Shown: positions 12,617 through 26,542 of the stretch, piece by piece | Layout: each line of letters opens with the position of its first letter | How positions within the stretch are numbered: position 1 is the first letter of the stretch | Origin: Ciborinia camelliae | Lineage: Eukaryota > Ascomycota > Leotiomycetes > Helotiales > Sclerotiniaceae | Assembly (NCBI GenBank): GCA_025890175.1 | Contig: JANPYM010000008.1 | Location: 673,337-737,336 of the forward strand | Direction of reading: 5' to 3' | DNA: 64,000 bases | Translations under genes and position numbers: made by a program | The notes under the pieces: generated by a model | What the model saw: the letters and a program-made list of their open reading frames with translations, nothing else | Database searches by the model: none | Told to the model about the DNA's origin: nothing

Positions 12617-13198
12617 ATATATAATATATAATCATATTAAATCTATTTTATAAAGTTTTTATAATAATATTTTTTTAAAATTTTATATATATTATTTTAT
12701 AATATTTTATTATATTCATAATATAACTTATATATATTATATTTTTAAAATATAATATTAAGATATACAATCACGTGATCCGAATGCAGTAAAGTGGAGG
12801 GGTCGTTTTTGCTCCCGCTCCGGAACCCTTCCACTTCGTTTCAGGCATATATGATAAATGGTGCAATTCTTGCCGTGTGGCATAAAATAAATACATAGCT
12901 TCTCTCTTCTTCGATAGGAAGGCTTGAAAGATGAGACATCATCATTATCGTCTTTGATGTAAGATTTTTTGGTTGTCAACACTTCTAATTTGTTGCCTTT
13001 TTTCTCATATACACATCGCTTCCACATACTCTCAACTACTAAAAACCATATCTTAATCAATATGTCAATTTTCCGTTTTCTTTTAAATGCCCAGCCTAAG
13101 TTAACGCTGCAGATTATCAATAGATCGACCCTTAAAACTGACCATTCGCGGTTATTAGACCTTGCCTGGTGTCTCTTGATGGGGTGTAGGGGGGTTTA
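12617..13198. other. AT-rich spacer between two transposon remnants
   Basis: 12617-12770 is extremely AT-rich and ends next to a CACGTG site. The remainder has ordinary composition with short open frames only. No gene recognised. Confidence 0.5.
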
Positions 13199-13200
13199 TA

Positions 13201-13915
13201 CAGTCGAGGACAAGTAAACCTTACTTAAAAAATAAATTATTATTTAATTTAATTTTTTTTAATATAATATATATAAAATGATTTAGGGAATTTAAATATA
13301 TAATAAAAAGTAAAATTCGATATATATTTGATTTAATATTTAATATACAAAAAGTTCGGAAGCGTCATGTAACGATAGTTGAAGAATTAGAGTTATTGTT
13401 TGAATTTATATTATATTATTTCAATTTATATTATATTATTTTATATTATTTTATATTATATATAATAAAATATTATCGTTTGAAATAATTGGATGAAATA
13501 GAAGGTTTTAAAATAAAGGTTAAAAAAAAGAAAAAGTAAAAAAAGAATTTTTTAAGGAAAAAAGAAATTATGTGATATTATTTAGTGTTTAATTTTTTAG
13601 AATTTGAATAGTATAAAATGATATTATTTAAATAGAGAAAAGCTAAACGAATCGAATAATATAATTAGATTATATGTAAATAGCGTTATTGAACTGATAT
13701 AGTTGATACAATAGATTAAACGGTTACGTGTAGTATGTAATGATAGTTCAGATTTTGGAATTTTGTTTTTTGGGATTTTGAAGTTTTTTTCAATGGAATT
13801 TTAAAAATATTTTTATATCATTGGAATCAGCGTAGAATTCTACATATTTTCCACTAAAAAAAAGCAAGTTTAGAAGCAAAAATATTTTTAGGTGAGGTTT
13901 GCTTGTCCTTGACTG
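13201..13915. mobile_element. 715-bp RIP-decayed TIR element, TA target duplication
   Basis: The left end at 13201-13230 and the right end at 13886-13915 are inverted repeats beginning CAGTC(G/A)AGGACAAG. They match at 26 of 30 positions and all four differences are transitions. TA flanks both ends (13199-13200 and 13916-13917), as for Tc1/mariner/pogo-type elements. The interior is very AT-rich with no surviving reading frame. Either a non-autonomous element or an internally deleted and RIP-mutated autonomous copy. Confidence 0.85.
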
Positions 13916-14159
13916 TAAGAGACGTCGAGTTAAAATTTCTTAGTGTGAACGAGAATGCTTTAGATTTCTGAGAGCCGGCATGGAACGTAAAAAAGATCGA
14001 ATCATTCACAGTCGCATCGGATTGGCTAGTGTCACTGTGTAACTTTGATTCTAAATTTTGTTGGAATATCCATTTTCTAACCTAGATAGCGGCTTGAAAT
14101 GGATATAAAGCTTCAACTCCTTCCTTTCTGCTCGCTCTTTAGTCCACCTTTAACTTAAG

Positions 14160-14405
14160 ATGGAATGGTTATTTAGGTCTATTTTGCCAAGTAGATTGCT
14201 AGAGATTTTGGAAGAATATGGAGGAAGGGATCTTTTGTCTGTACATACGAGTGCAGGCACCATAGGAGACGTGTTTTTAGATGCTGTCAATCTCCCAAGT
14301 TCTTTCTTAACTCTCGATGATCCTTTTCACTGTCAATTTCTTTTGTCATCATCATCATCATTATTCTTATCTTTCGAGTTCTCGATACAGGACGAAAATC
14401 AATAA
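14160..14405 (+). other. Possible small gene, 81-codon ORF after TATA box
   Basis: An ATG frame of 81 codons starts 56 bases downstream of a TATAAAG box (14104) and follows a pyrimidine-rich leader, so the promoter architecture is plausible. The protein has no recognisable domain. Its second half is Ser/Leu/Phe-rich, partly from an ATC repeat. Chance is a real alternative. Confidence 0.22.
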
Positions 14406-16827
14406 GGTCATCCTGGCATGCATGATTGTCATAGGTGGTAGCTTTAGCTATGACAACTAGCTTATTAGTCGTCATATTTACTACAAATAGCTCAACTTAG
14501 CTACCAGCTGGAGTTCTTTTATTATCATCACAATTTTACAATACAATAAATGGGTAGATATACCATCACCTTACGATAATCATCATCCCTTTTCTTAATA
14601 CAAATCTTTTCAACAACAAGATTGTTGCGAGGAGGTTATTCGAGGGAATGAAAAGGCATTATACAAGATAAAAAGACTTCCATTGGGACGGACATCAGTG
14701 AATAGTTTTTGGTGAGGGTGAAGAATAATATCAAAGTGAATGAGGGAATAAAGCTATCCATGCCATTCAGGTGTTCCTCCTTTATTTGAGTGCATGGTCC
14801 CACTTTGACTTTTCCAGGTAGAGATAGTAGTTATATAAAGACCATCCTTCTACCCCCTTTTGAACCTTTAAGCAATGTTAACTCAGGTTGAAGATCAAAG
14901 AATCAGTCAAAGAAAGCTGTGCTTCTGCTCTGCCAGGTCGGGTCTTGCTTCTGCTGAGTACAAGGGTATCAATAAATGCATCAATATGCGAGAAGTATTT
15001 TCAAATGAAAGATAGTTTTTGGAGCTGTCTATTTGATACAATCTTAACTCCAAGGGATGGGACAACGGTGCGTGGATAAAAGGCAGCGGTGACAGGAGAC
15101 TCTCAGCTACAATATTGACGTATCCTTGATTATTGTTGCCACTTGTAATATTTTCACCATGCACAAGTGTATTATGAGATGATACCAAAGTGCATAATCT
15201 TTATCCTCTAGCAAATCCAAATCATCTTCTATGTGAGATAACTTGAGACAGGTTACTCCAGTAAATCCCTAAGCTCCGTCAATACTGTGCTTATGTTTTT
15301 TTTGATGTGTCAATTTGAGGATAGCTATGGATACGTTATATAATGTTCAAAAGGCCCAGAACCGTTCATAACAAGGATTCTGAATCCAGTGATGAGGGTG
15401 AATGGATCATCCTGATCATGCTTTTGCTCCATATGATTATTCACTTGGTGATCAAGAATCCATGGCTGTAACATGTCATTTATAAAGGATTCATTTTCCT
15501 CCCCCCCTTTATGCCAGCAAGGAAAGTTGAACGAAAGGATTTATGAAAGACATGAAAGGAGTTGTCCCTGAGCAGTGCAAGATAAGCTATAATATATATC
15601 TCCGATTTAATCAGGTTATCCCCCCAACAGTCCTGGAATGCCATGAAAAACTCGTAATTATGTGACAATCAGATGAACTTAATAAATGGCAATGATGAAT
15701 AATCCGACGAGAAATTCTCTCCCCTCTACAAATTTGACTTTTACTGCTAATAAACTTATCTCAAAGATTCACCGAGTGAAATGAGAATTCTTATGTTATT
15801 GCAGCCACCGTGTTTACTTGCCTGGAACTCCAGTGCTGTATTTATAGTTGCGGTCCGAACATACCCTCATGAAATGCCTACCTTAAATTCTTCATACGTC
15901 TCGAGTATTTCCGCCAGGTATATTGATATTAGCCTGGGAATATTCATGCTTCATACCTATTCATAAGACCAGAAAGAAATTTTCACTCAGTCTTTGAGTG
16001 GGGGGCCCAGTAAATGAGATATCTCATAACGCTACTCCAGATTGTGATATTTTAAAATATTTGAGACTGGGGAGTAGAGGGAATCATTAGTGATGATCTA
16101 GATTCTTCTGTTCTGCGGCAAGGCCTGGTGCCAGAAACCCCAAGTTGGCTGTGAAAGATCCCCCTACTTTTTGTTGCAGCAAATTTTTCTTCCAACACTA
16201 AGCTTATAGTTTTATTGGAATAGCTGAGCTTGATTTCTTCGATATTGTGATTCTCATCGGTATCTGTACACATTGATGAAAAGGTAGTGCTCATGGAGGA
16301 TTTTCTTTAATTATTGTTGCTATTCTTCATTCTCTTTGTACAGTTCCGCTGTCATGAGTCGTTTTTCCCAAACTTCATTTTTACAGTCATTCATCATCAC
16401 TTGTTACCTTCTCACGACATTCAAGCATTCTCCGTCACTGGCGCAAATTATATCAGCCTCAACCCTCAAACATTGTAGTCACGGAAACGAAGTTTAATAA
16501 GTGTTTTCCTGGTGATCTTTCCAGCAAGTGCATTGGAAACAATTGTAGCTCCTCGTAGTCTGAGTAAATTCGGTTGAAGATTGAAGACATATATTCTCAC
16601 AACTTATATACACCAACACGGAGATATTCTACCAGTGGAGTATGTGCGTGTGAAGAAGATGCTCAGTTATCTTTGGAGAAATAAAACACATGCTCAAAGG
16701 AGACCCACTACTGACAAATAATAAGGAATAGGGACTGCGGGGGAAACATGAGTACTGGTATAAAAGGCATTCTCCTGTCTATCATTACCAGCAGTACAAA
16801 TGACAAGCAGCTTGAAGAAGCAGCAAC

Positions 16828-17052
16828 TTATGCTGTACTCGCAACTCTTTGAGAACGGAGAAGGCCCTTGATTTGAGATACTAGAAGAGATATTTCGCCC
16901 TTTGATCGCAGTTCTTGTTGTACTTCGATTGCGTATATCATACCGGATGCATACTGGTTGAAAGAGAATGAAACGGCAGTCAATAAGAACATTTGCAATA
17001 AGATTTTTCCGCGTCGGATTGAGAACATTTTCATTACTGTTTCAATATTCAT
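16828..17052 (-). other. Possible small secreted or membrane protein, 74 aa
   Basis: The minus-strand frame starts at the ATG at 17052. Residues about 10-38 have a basic segment, then a hydrophobic run, then a small-residue region, resembling a signal peptide or membrane anchor. The remainder is hydrophilic. No cysteine pattern, no recognised domain and no clear promoter. A second, acidic minus-strand frame just upstream (17212-17478) could be a separate exon, but I could not join them with confidence. Confidence 0.2.
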
Positions 17053-20000
17053 CACTATATTTGATACCTTGCAGAAGAAGTTCCACTATTCCAAAAATCT
17101 TCCCTCATACATAGACTGAGCTTGAGAATTTCAAGAATATCGCAAGATTATTTGTTCGCACCACATATTTCAAATATTAGCATATTCCAGTTGTACGATT
17201 GTGGAGTATCTTCATAAGTGCGTATGGTATATATAGATAACCAAGGAGCCAAGATAGGAGAGAAACATTTCTCCCTCATCAATAGAATCAACTTCCATTG
17301 TTGCCCAGGTACTCGCAGAACTGGGCAATATCGTATCCCATTCTTCAATAAAATTTGTATTCAACATAACTGCCCACGTTCCCATATACCAACAATGGGC
17401 TTCGAGGTGAAGAAGCTTCGAGGTGGTATAAAAAGCTTGCTTCTGTTTCTCACTCCTCTCTCTCAACCTCAAACCCAATCAAGGCCCAAGAAAACAGCTC
17501 GAGGTGCCGGTGCGCGTATTTTGTCTACAAACTGTAGATAATGCGCGGGCTTTCTCTCATTAATATCGTGATTGATCTGTGAGTATGAGCAAGGCAAGTA
17601 AAGGCATGCGAAGATAGATTGACAACAACAAAGGGGGGTTCTCAAAGCCATGAACAATACCCTCCTATTGCCACTAAACATTTCATGTGTACCGTTTCAT
17701 GTTAATATTGTATCCTTTCCAAGAGATCAAACTCGAGTCGAAGTCTACTTGGTAATTCGATATCTCGGACTTTGACTCGGAGTCACTCCACTAGTGCTAC
17801 TAGTGGCCATTTGTTCACTTTCTTCATTGCCTAGATGAGGCATTTTTATTGTGAGTCTACCGTGGATAATTCAGGTTTTATGCTGAGATTAGAAGTCTCT
17901 TAGTATGGAGATTCGAGAGCTATTATATGATTGGTGAGTCTAAAAGCTTAGAATCTGATTCAGATATACCTAACTAAAGCTTTTGCAAATGCTTAAGCGG
18001 ATAAATGTTGGGAGATATGGGTGTCAAAGTAAATTTCTAAGGGAGCTATTGTGTATAAGACTATAAAAGGCTGTTCCTTCTTGAAGTTCTGGTCTGTAAA
18101 AGAGAAGCAAATTATGTTTTGGGTGTGTGAGGATTGGCGAACTGTGCATCTCCTTCCACATATTATGGGGGCCTATTCATTTATGTGTGATAAAAAGAAT
18201 CAATGCTTCGGGAAAACTCGGTGATAGTAACGCATATATGAGATGATAGCTAGAACACCATGTTCCAGTGATTGTCTCTCACGGGTTTAATTTTCATTGC
18301 CATTGTCATTTTATGATTCAACTAAATTTGATACAACAGTTACGAAAACTAAGCTCAACTTTCTTTGCATGTACCTATGTATAGGATTGAGTTGAGATAT
18401 TTAACAAACTCTTGGGTGTTGAGGTATAGATTCCGACACGCATCTCGTCGCCCATGGTTGTTCCACATTGGTATTTGACACATTGTACACTGCACTTGTT
18501 ATCTAACAAGAAATCTACAGGAAGATGATGGTGCTTTATATAAGAACCCAAATCTTGGAGTAAAAAACATCTGGAGATAGATACGTTAAGACTGATGTGA
18601 AGTGAATTAACCACATACTCCCAGCGAAGACTAAGCAGATATCTTATCTACCAGTTAGAGAAAGTCCTCCAATATTCTGGGAGTATAAAAGAGTTACGCC
18701 AATCATGTTATTCCTATCAATGAAAGATGACCACTATTTGGTGATGACAATCTTATTGTATAAACACCAAGTCCAAGAACACATTCGTGTTCGCTGGTAT
18801 ATCATATATGAAACTTTTTTCCCCAGTATTCAGCCGGGCGCGATCTAGTTCCAACATTATGGAAAATTACCGACAACAACCAGCTACTGGTAACTTTTCT
18901 CCCTGTTGTCACTTTATTAGATCTATTGAGCGGGAGAATCATCAGGAACGGATGCACCAGAGATTCAAGGCCCATAAGAATACCAAATATTACCATTATG
19001 GTGTAAAAGGCCCGTAGGCAAATCTCAACCCATTGGAAAGAATACTTTGGGAAGTGTTATTTTATTTGCCGAGTCTAAAAGATACTCGAAACATCCATCT
19101 TTATATGCCATCGATATAGATTGAACAAGGAAAATACCGGATAATGAAAGCCAAGAACCCAGAGATAGTATTCTCGAAATAGAATTTTTATAAGGGATAA
19201 ATATCATTTGCGGATTAGTCTCTATACCTAGTAATCATCTCTTATCTCCACCAAGACCTCAAATCCAAGGACTTCAATATCTCAAGAAGTGAGCTTTTTC
19301 GACCGAAACAGATCTTTAATACAATGCCATTGTTCTACAAACGCAAAAGTAAACTCGAAGTATCGGGAGGTGAAAGTAATATTTACCTGCAGTGGTCGTG
19401 CGGAGCAGCGGCTTAGAATGGCAGTGAAATGTATATGTATCACAAAGCATTTCACCACCATCTATCTAGAGCTTATACGAATCAACGACATAGAATTCTC
19501 CTCTGTAAAATATCCCCAAAACTAAATGTCCTTGAAAACACATCCTGAATATGAGGTACCCCTCTCTAATTATGTATGCATAACTGGCGGTACAGAACCA
19601 AGACCCTTAATGGGTTTGTGTTTTTAGCTGTAGTTTTATTCCCGCATTGTACTTCACATATTATATCTCCAGGCTCTTCTTATATACTTGCATGATAGAC
19701 CTACAAAGATTGACTTCCGGATTATGAATATCTAGGTATTATCCGGATACTTTTGAATGTATGTGGGGGATCGAGAACCCAATATTGAACTGAACATAGC
19801 CCTTAATAGATTTGGGTGGAATGAACTGCACGCTAGTATAGTGGGGAATTCTTGCGATCGACCACGAGAATAATCATCTTCATCTACGTCTTCCTCTCTC
19901 ACGACTCGCATTCTTGCACCACTATAAGTGTTCCAAGCCTAGGTATCCATCTCTCTGCTTTACCCAGCCCCCTCGCTTCTTTGCTTCATCAGATCGATAC

Positions 20001-23000
20001 CCCTCCCCCCACTAATTATTCCCCCCTCGAAACAACATATAATGAGCCCCTCATTATCCTTGGTCAACTTTCAAATCAAGAAGAGACCTAGTCAAGGTCG
20101 TCAACTTAATCGAGAAAATAACCTTAAAAAATATTTTTTAAAAAACCCCCTCGACATGAGGAATTAATTAATATGGGGTGGTAGTAATTAGTTGGTATTA
20201 TTTATGCGGGTTGCTGTTAGATGGAATTTGAGGAGTGAGTTAGGATGGATATACAACGTACAACGCAAGATGAGAGATTTCAGACGGGCAAGGGGTTACG
20301 TGGGTATATAAGAGGGAAGGGGTATGCGAGAATAATGAGATGGAGAAGAGAAGAGAAGAGAAGGGTAGAACTACCTAGAGATACATCGAAATGGGAATTT
20401 GGGCGATGAGATGAGAAGATACAGAAGAAGTGTGTTTGGAGATAAAATTCTGTATCTGGGCAGGTTGGGATATTTCTTTTTTTGATGAGATGGAAAACGC
20501 TAGATGTTAATGAAATGATCGACAGTACTTCCTTGTTGTATGAATATATCAATGAGGATGATAATAGTAACAACAAAATAATAAAATGAACAATGAACAA
20601 TCGACAATAATCTAGACCCAAGAACCATGAATGATGCGAAATGATCAAACGCCATGATTATCTTGAACTGAATCATCGCAATTCTTCAAAGAAAAAGTAC
20701 TCGGCAGAGACCAAGCATTTTGTGACTTAATTACCATAAAACGTAATTTTATCTGAGTTATCATTGATAATGAGTTGAAAGCATACATTTAATGGGTTTA
20801 TATACTAGAGAAAAGATTGAGGACAGGTGACTCATGACTATAAGATGCGGTATCTAGCAGAGTAACACTTCCTTCCAACCCCCAAACCTAAACCTCAACC
20901 TCTGCTTCCCTATTCATAATTTGCAATCCCAACCCAAGTCACCACATTGCACTGCCAACATGCGCATTATCTTTTCAAAAAACAAGATATAAACCCCCTC
21001 TTACATAATTTCCAAATCTCAAAGATTTCTTAAACGTCTCTACAAAGCACCATATAAGAAGAGCCCGGAGGGAGAGAAATTATAAAAGGGATCTTCCAGT
21101 GACTATATCAGAGAGGATAATCTGAGGGATTGCTACTATATAATTAGTAAGTGAGCGGTTGATATCCGACTGGAAGATTCGATACTAGTGACCTGCATGT
21201 ATAATCAAACCATATGAGAACAGCAGCGGTAAGGATAGGAGATCCCAACTACTCAACATCACAAATTCAAAGTCGGAGCTATAGCTATAGCTCAAGAACA
21301 CCAATCTAAATTGCTGCGCTTTCCAAAAGAGCTGAACCCAGCACCCTGATAATATCAAGCCAAAGATGTTTGTGAACCCCATCTCAACCCCTTAGATTGA
21401 ATGGATGGAATGACGGATATTAGCGATGAGATGAGAGGAATCTATGGATTTGAGGGAGTTTATATAGCAGGGAAAGCGTAAAAATGGATGTGTATAACAG
21501 ATTACTCACCTTCTCTTCCGAATCCTCACCGTACTTACATCACAGCGACATTTCCACCTCCCGACATATAAGTAAGTGACGACCAATTTTAACCAAAGAC
21601 AAGATAAGATGTAACCCCACCTACCTTTCTACCATATTCAAGCACTCTATGCAAGAAAGGCGTATGAAATGTTGGGTATGGGGAGAGGAATATGATATGA
21701 TAATGATAGTATTAGAGATGGAGATGAGGATTTTCGGGTGAGAAAGTATACCGTATGGACTGGGAAAGCGAGGGACGTGGTATGTATACCAGTAATTTGG
21801 ACAATAAATAGTAAGGGAGATTAGAAAAGTAATGAGTGGCCCTCATACACGAAACGAAGCTCTAAAAAGTAACCCAAAACCACAACCAACAACAACAAAA
21901 ATAGCGCGTTGTCGCGTAAGTACTTACTGGCATCATTGCTTGAGCTCCACACATCGCTGCGGAGAATGTATATACATAGATAGATAGATACCTAGATAGG
22001 TAGGTACATGTATACAGATTCAAATTCTTCATGTCTACCTATATATATAGGTATCTCAATCTCTAATAAATCCAAAAAGAGAGATTACCACGGTTTTCCC
22101 CATTTGAATCTTCTGGCATTGTTTTACGCGTGGTTAAATGAGAGAGGTGGTTGACCAGTCCACCGCCCTTGATTTTATAGGTAGGTATTTTAAGTGGAGT
22201 TTGTGAATTTGGCGAGGAGGTGAGTGAATATCTCCCATCCAATCCACCTTTCTCGCTCTCTTCACATGAAGCTAGCTACAAAGAAAGCTCCACCAACTAC
22301 TTGGAGAGAAAAAAAAAAATATTTGAGAACCAAAATGGCAAAAAGTTCAGGCTCGCTACATGCCCTACGTCTTTGCTGACCGTGTGTATCCCTGACTCCG
22401 AAGGGATCGCATGCTCCCCACAAAGATACCACTTTCGCACCTCGAGTTGTCGCATCTAACCGTGAAGCTAGATTGTCGTTTTGTCAATACCACCATTTGA
22501 CGAGGAGAGTCGTGGTATTTGGGAATATATTGGTTAAGCAAAAATGCGCCGATGCTGTCAAAATACCTATCCATATGGAATGATGTTGCAATCCTCAGGC
22601 CAGCTGCGTAGCATGGTCGATTTCATCCATGTGAAAATTTCCGGGCAACATTCCACACATCCCACACACAAAGATAACAAACCTCAAAATATCAACCACC
22701 AACAAAAGACGATCATGATTGCTTTCGGTGTGTATTTCACAGCTGGTCGAAGCGCATTGCGAAAATACTCAATCTTGACATTGATTGTGATCGCGATAAT
22801 ACTTTCAAGACAGTTATGCGCCGCCAACTTCACACTCACAGCCTCACTTGAGGTGCAATCAATCAATTCTGCATTTCTCGCGAAACGACCGATCACATAA
22901 AGTGATGTGAAAGATCGATGTTTTCCAACCCTCTAATGATAGTCACAATACACAGCTTTTGGATAGCAAAAGACTGGTTCAAGTGAACGCCATAGGCTAC

Positions 23001-24673
23001 CCTCGACTGACAAGATGTCGTGAAACATTTGAAAGCTTGAGCATTGCAAATAGGATTTTTAGAAAGCACTAGCTTGTGGCAGTTCGTCTAAGTAACACGG
23101 TGGTATCAAGTGATATAGAAAAATATCCCAAGCAAAGCGAAAGGCGCATTCGGGGAAATGCCTCGAGTCTCGACAGGTTGACTTTTGGAGGTTCATTATG
23201 CCGTACTATATATATGTCGTGTGATTGTGTCGACTCGGGCTGATTTGGGAAATGGTCTGCCATGAAAACCGCCCGAACATCCGTGGCTAGAAACTTTAGC
23301 AGCAGAGATTTCCAATCGCCCGTCGACTGACTCAACTCTAGCCCGGAAGTTGAATTTCTAAGTGCAGGTATACCATACTATGTATTATCTAACATCATTA
23401 ACTGGCCAATCAACCTTGAAGTAGATGATCATCTCCGTATTTTCACCGGATTCACCGGATTGAAGGAGGTCAAGGCAAACAAATTTCACAACGGTGTCCG
23501 GATCTGCCGAATTTACTAAGCTCAAAATGGGAAAGCATGCATATTCACGTGAACATACAATGTCGAGATGAAGCGTGGCTATTTCGTCATTTTTCCATCT
23601 CAGAAATTCTCGGCTAACCAGGATTTCAAGCCGAGCTGAGCTTGTCAAAGGATTGATTTGTCCGGATCACTCGAGAGATGAGACGGGATATGGGTTTGTT
23701 TCCAAATATCGTTCCCGTCCGCGGTGGCGAGGACTTGGCCAATTGGGGATACTGTAGCAAATTGGATTGAAATTGAAGAGCGACGTTATCTCTGGGCACA
23801 TGAAAGGATTCTTGGAAAGATGATGAGGAAATCATGGATGGCGGAAGTGGATATGCCTAGGAAAGCCATCGGAGCTTATCTCATCTCATTTCTTGTACTG
23901 TAGCCGATGTGGGGCATTGATGTCGTACCGCATTGCACCGTGCATATGAACTACCCCGCCACCAAAAAACCGTTAAGATCTCGACTCAAGTATCCATGAT
24001 TCTCGACTGAGTCGCAAAGGCCAGTACGATAGGTACGGTAGGTAATTCCATGGGACATGAGTAATTAAGAAAAAGAAATACGACGTACGTACCTATCCAA
24101 AAGAATTCATTCGTACGAGATTTCTAAACGGACGACAGGGAATAATGGAACCTGGAAGGATTAATACGGTCTGCAAGTCAGATACTCGAGTAATGAATAG
24201 CTAATCTATCCACTCCTCTCTTCATCCAATCCCCCCTCTTCCCATTCCAAGGTTGTCTACACGCTAAAAGAAGTAGCCCCAGGATGTGAGATGTGAGATG
24301 TAACGGTAACCTTGGAAGTTTACTGTACCTAGGTAGTAGATCGACAAGCTTGATCTAAGTGGAAAAGATCCCCCCCGCTACTTTTATACTATAATCAATA
24401 GCATCCTCTTAGTTTCTCGCACACTGGCGTATTGTTTAAAGGCAATAAGTTTTCTTTCTTTCCTCTTCCTCTTCCTTTTCCTATAAAATCTAGACACTCT
24501 CCTCTCTCTAACAATCAAAAACTTCAAATACTCAAGAGTCCGTATACGAGAGACAAGTCCTCGTTGCGCACTCCTCAATCTGATCACTACAATCAGAATT
24601 GATCAACACTGCCATTAATGTGGTTTGCGCGCACTATTACAGTTCAACCATTTCACTATTTACCAATAGTTCA

Positions 24674-24808
24674 GTAAGTTCTCAGCCCATGTAATGGCGC
24701 AATACTTGCAATATTGCTCCATCTCCCCCCTCCTCTTTGTTTTGAATACTTCACTTAACACTTGACAAGAAGTATGATTCTAACCCCACGAAACAGTTTC
24801 CCGTCCAG
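24674..24808 (+). other. Probable 5' UTR intron of the AAAP transporter gene
   Basis: A strong GTAAGT donor at 24674 and a pyrimidine-preceded CAG at 24806-24808 bracket a 135-base stretch with a CTTAAC branch-like site. It sits 30 bases before the chosen start codon of the transporter. Inferred from splice signals only. Confidence 0.5.
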
Positions 24809-24838
24809 AAAGTGGCGTTAAATCAAACATCCCTCGCC

Positions 24839-26542
24839 ATGTCTTCCAAAAATAATTCCAACCCCGATGTCTACGACAAATCTAGACAAGAATCCAGCAG
24901 CGAGGACCAAGCTGTTACCACCTATCCCGAATATAAGAAGCCCAGTTGGCGCAGTACATGGGGATTTGGTCCCATCACCATTGGTCCCAGAATTGGCCCC
25001 GTTCTACCACATCTTCGTGTGAATGACGATGTAGGAAGTACCGATGGAGATAGTGGAAAGGACATTCTCAATAAGCAGATTGAGGCTGAAGCGGGTTCCG
25101 CCATCAAGTATCGTAGCTGTAGTTGGCAAAAGGTGATACGCAATCTTCTTCTTCTTCGTATGACTACCTACTAATGCATAAAATAGACTGCGGCCCTTCT
25201 TTTCTCAGAATATATCTGTTTGGCAATTATGTCTTTCCCGTGGTCTTACTCGGTTTTAGGACTCGTGCCAGGTCTCATCTTGACCGCGGTTATCGCATTC
25301 TCGGTTCTCTATACCTCTTTGGTTCTATGGGAATTTTGCATGCGTCATCCGGAACTTAGAGATATTTGCGATGTTGGACAAATGCTTTTCGGTGGAAGAT
25401 GGGCATGGCATGCTACTGCGATCATGTTCCTCTTGAATAACACCTTCATCCAGGTACGAAAAATTCACTTGTTATGCCCCATGAGTAATAGTTACTAACA
25501 TAAATAGGGCCTTCACGTTTTGACTACTGCAAAGTACTTCAATACCATCACCAATCACAGTCAATGCACGGTAGTATTCGCCGTTATTTCCGCCATCATC
25601 TGTTGGGTTTGTTCCGTCCCAAGAACCTTCAGCGCCCTATCTTGGTTGGCCACCTTATCCGCAATATTCACCTTCGTCTCCGTTTTGCTCGCTACCATCT
25701 TTGCGGCAATTGAAGGTCACCCACTCGGTTTTAACCCTGACCCTACCTCCATCATCGCAGCCACGGGTCTTCACGGAGGCGCGCCAATCGTTACCGCTTT
25801 CCCGGTCAAAGGCGTGCCATTTGTAACCGCCTTCAACGCCTTCCTGAACATCTCGTATACATTCATCGGTCAAATCACGATCCCTTCCTTCATGGCGGAG
25901 ATGAAACGTCCGGAAGATTTCCCCAAGGCTGTCTGGGCCGTCACCATTGCCCAAATCATCGTATTCAGTTTGGTCGGCTCCATCATTTACGCGTTTACCG
26001 GAAACCAATACATGACGGCGCCGGCCTTCGGCTCGCTCGGAAGCAAAACGTACGTCGACATTTCCTTCTCCTTCATGGTGCCGACGCTCATCTTCCTCGG
26101 CGTGCTCTACGCTTCCGTCTCGGGTCGCTTCCTCGTGCTCCGCATCTTCCACAATGATAGACGGCATCTCCATCAACACACGATGAAAGGCTGGTCGGTC
26201 TGGATCGCCGTCTTGGGCGTCACCTGGTTGGGGGCCTTCATCATCGCCGAAGTCATCCCGTTCTTCTCGGATCTCCTCTCGCTGATGTCTTCCCTCTTCG
26301 ACTCCTTCTTCGGCTTCATCTTCTGGGGTTTCGCATACATCCGCATGCGACGCGTCGATCACGGCCCGGGGTGGATGGCCAAGACTAGCAAGCTGGGCTT
26401 GGCGTTCAACGTCTTGATTATCTTGATCGGCTTGTTGTTTCTCGGCGTCGGTAGCTATACTAGTGTTCAGAGTATCGTGGATGGGTATAATAGTGGGAGT
26501 TTCGGGGGTGCGTTTACTTGTGCTAGTAATGGGATTCTTTAG
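24839..26542 (+). CDS. Amino-acid transporter, AAAP family
   Basis: Exons 24839-25132, 25187-25453 and 25508-26542 encode 531 aa. Introns are 54 nt each. The first has a GTGATA donor; the second has a GTACGA donor and a perfect TACTAAC branch site. The first ATG in good context is at 24839; the frame is open a little further upstream but without an ATG. The first 98 residues are a hydrophilic cytosolic tail. Exon 2 opens with the family segment TAALLFSEYICLAIMSF, leading into about 11 membrane spans, with a Pro- and Gly-rich loop near residues 265-285. This family (amino acid/auxin permease, including Neurospora Mtr) imports neutral or aromatic amino acids by proton symport at the plasma or vacuolar membrane; the substrate here is not determined. 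Exon 3 is more GC-rich than the surrounding DNA. Confidence 0.9.

Larger units (their letters stand above)
13918..24673. other. Gene-poor 10.8-kb stretch
   Basis: No conserved gene recognised. The stretch contains several same-strand TATAAA boxes (14104, 14834, 16759, 17427, 18062, 18684, 21081), some followed by short ATG frames. It also has a leader-like pyrimidine-rich patch near 20870-20960 ending in a 10-codon frame, small palindromes (for example 17789-17807), and TAGG/TAGA microsatellites near 21975-22010. Either a field of decayed or very small genes, or ordinary intergenic DNA. Confidence 0.45.

Noticed and set aside
22684..22900. Small secreted protein at 22714-22899 (+)
   Set aside because: The hydrophobic segment resembles a signal anchor, but the opposite strand is equally open and there is no promoter or splice evidence.
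24812..24838. Upstream start for the AAAP transporter
   Set aside because: The frame extends to a GTG codon, not an ATG; the first ATG in good context is at 24839.
25655..26362. 235-codon minus-strand frame under the transporter
   Set aside because: It is an antisense shadow of a GC-rich exon with a clear membrane-transporter product on the plus strand.
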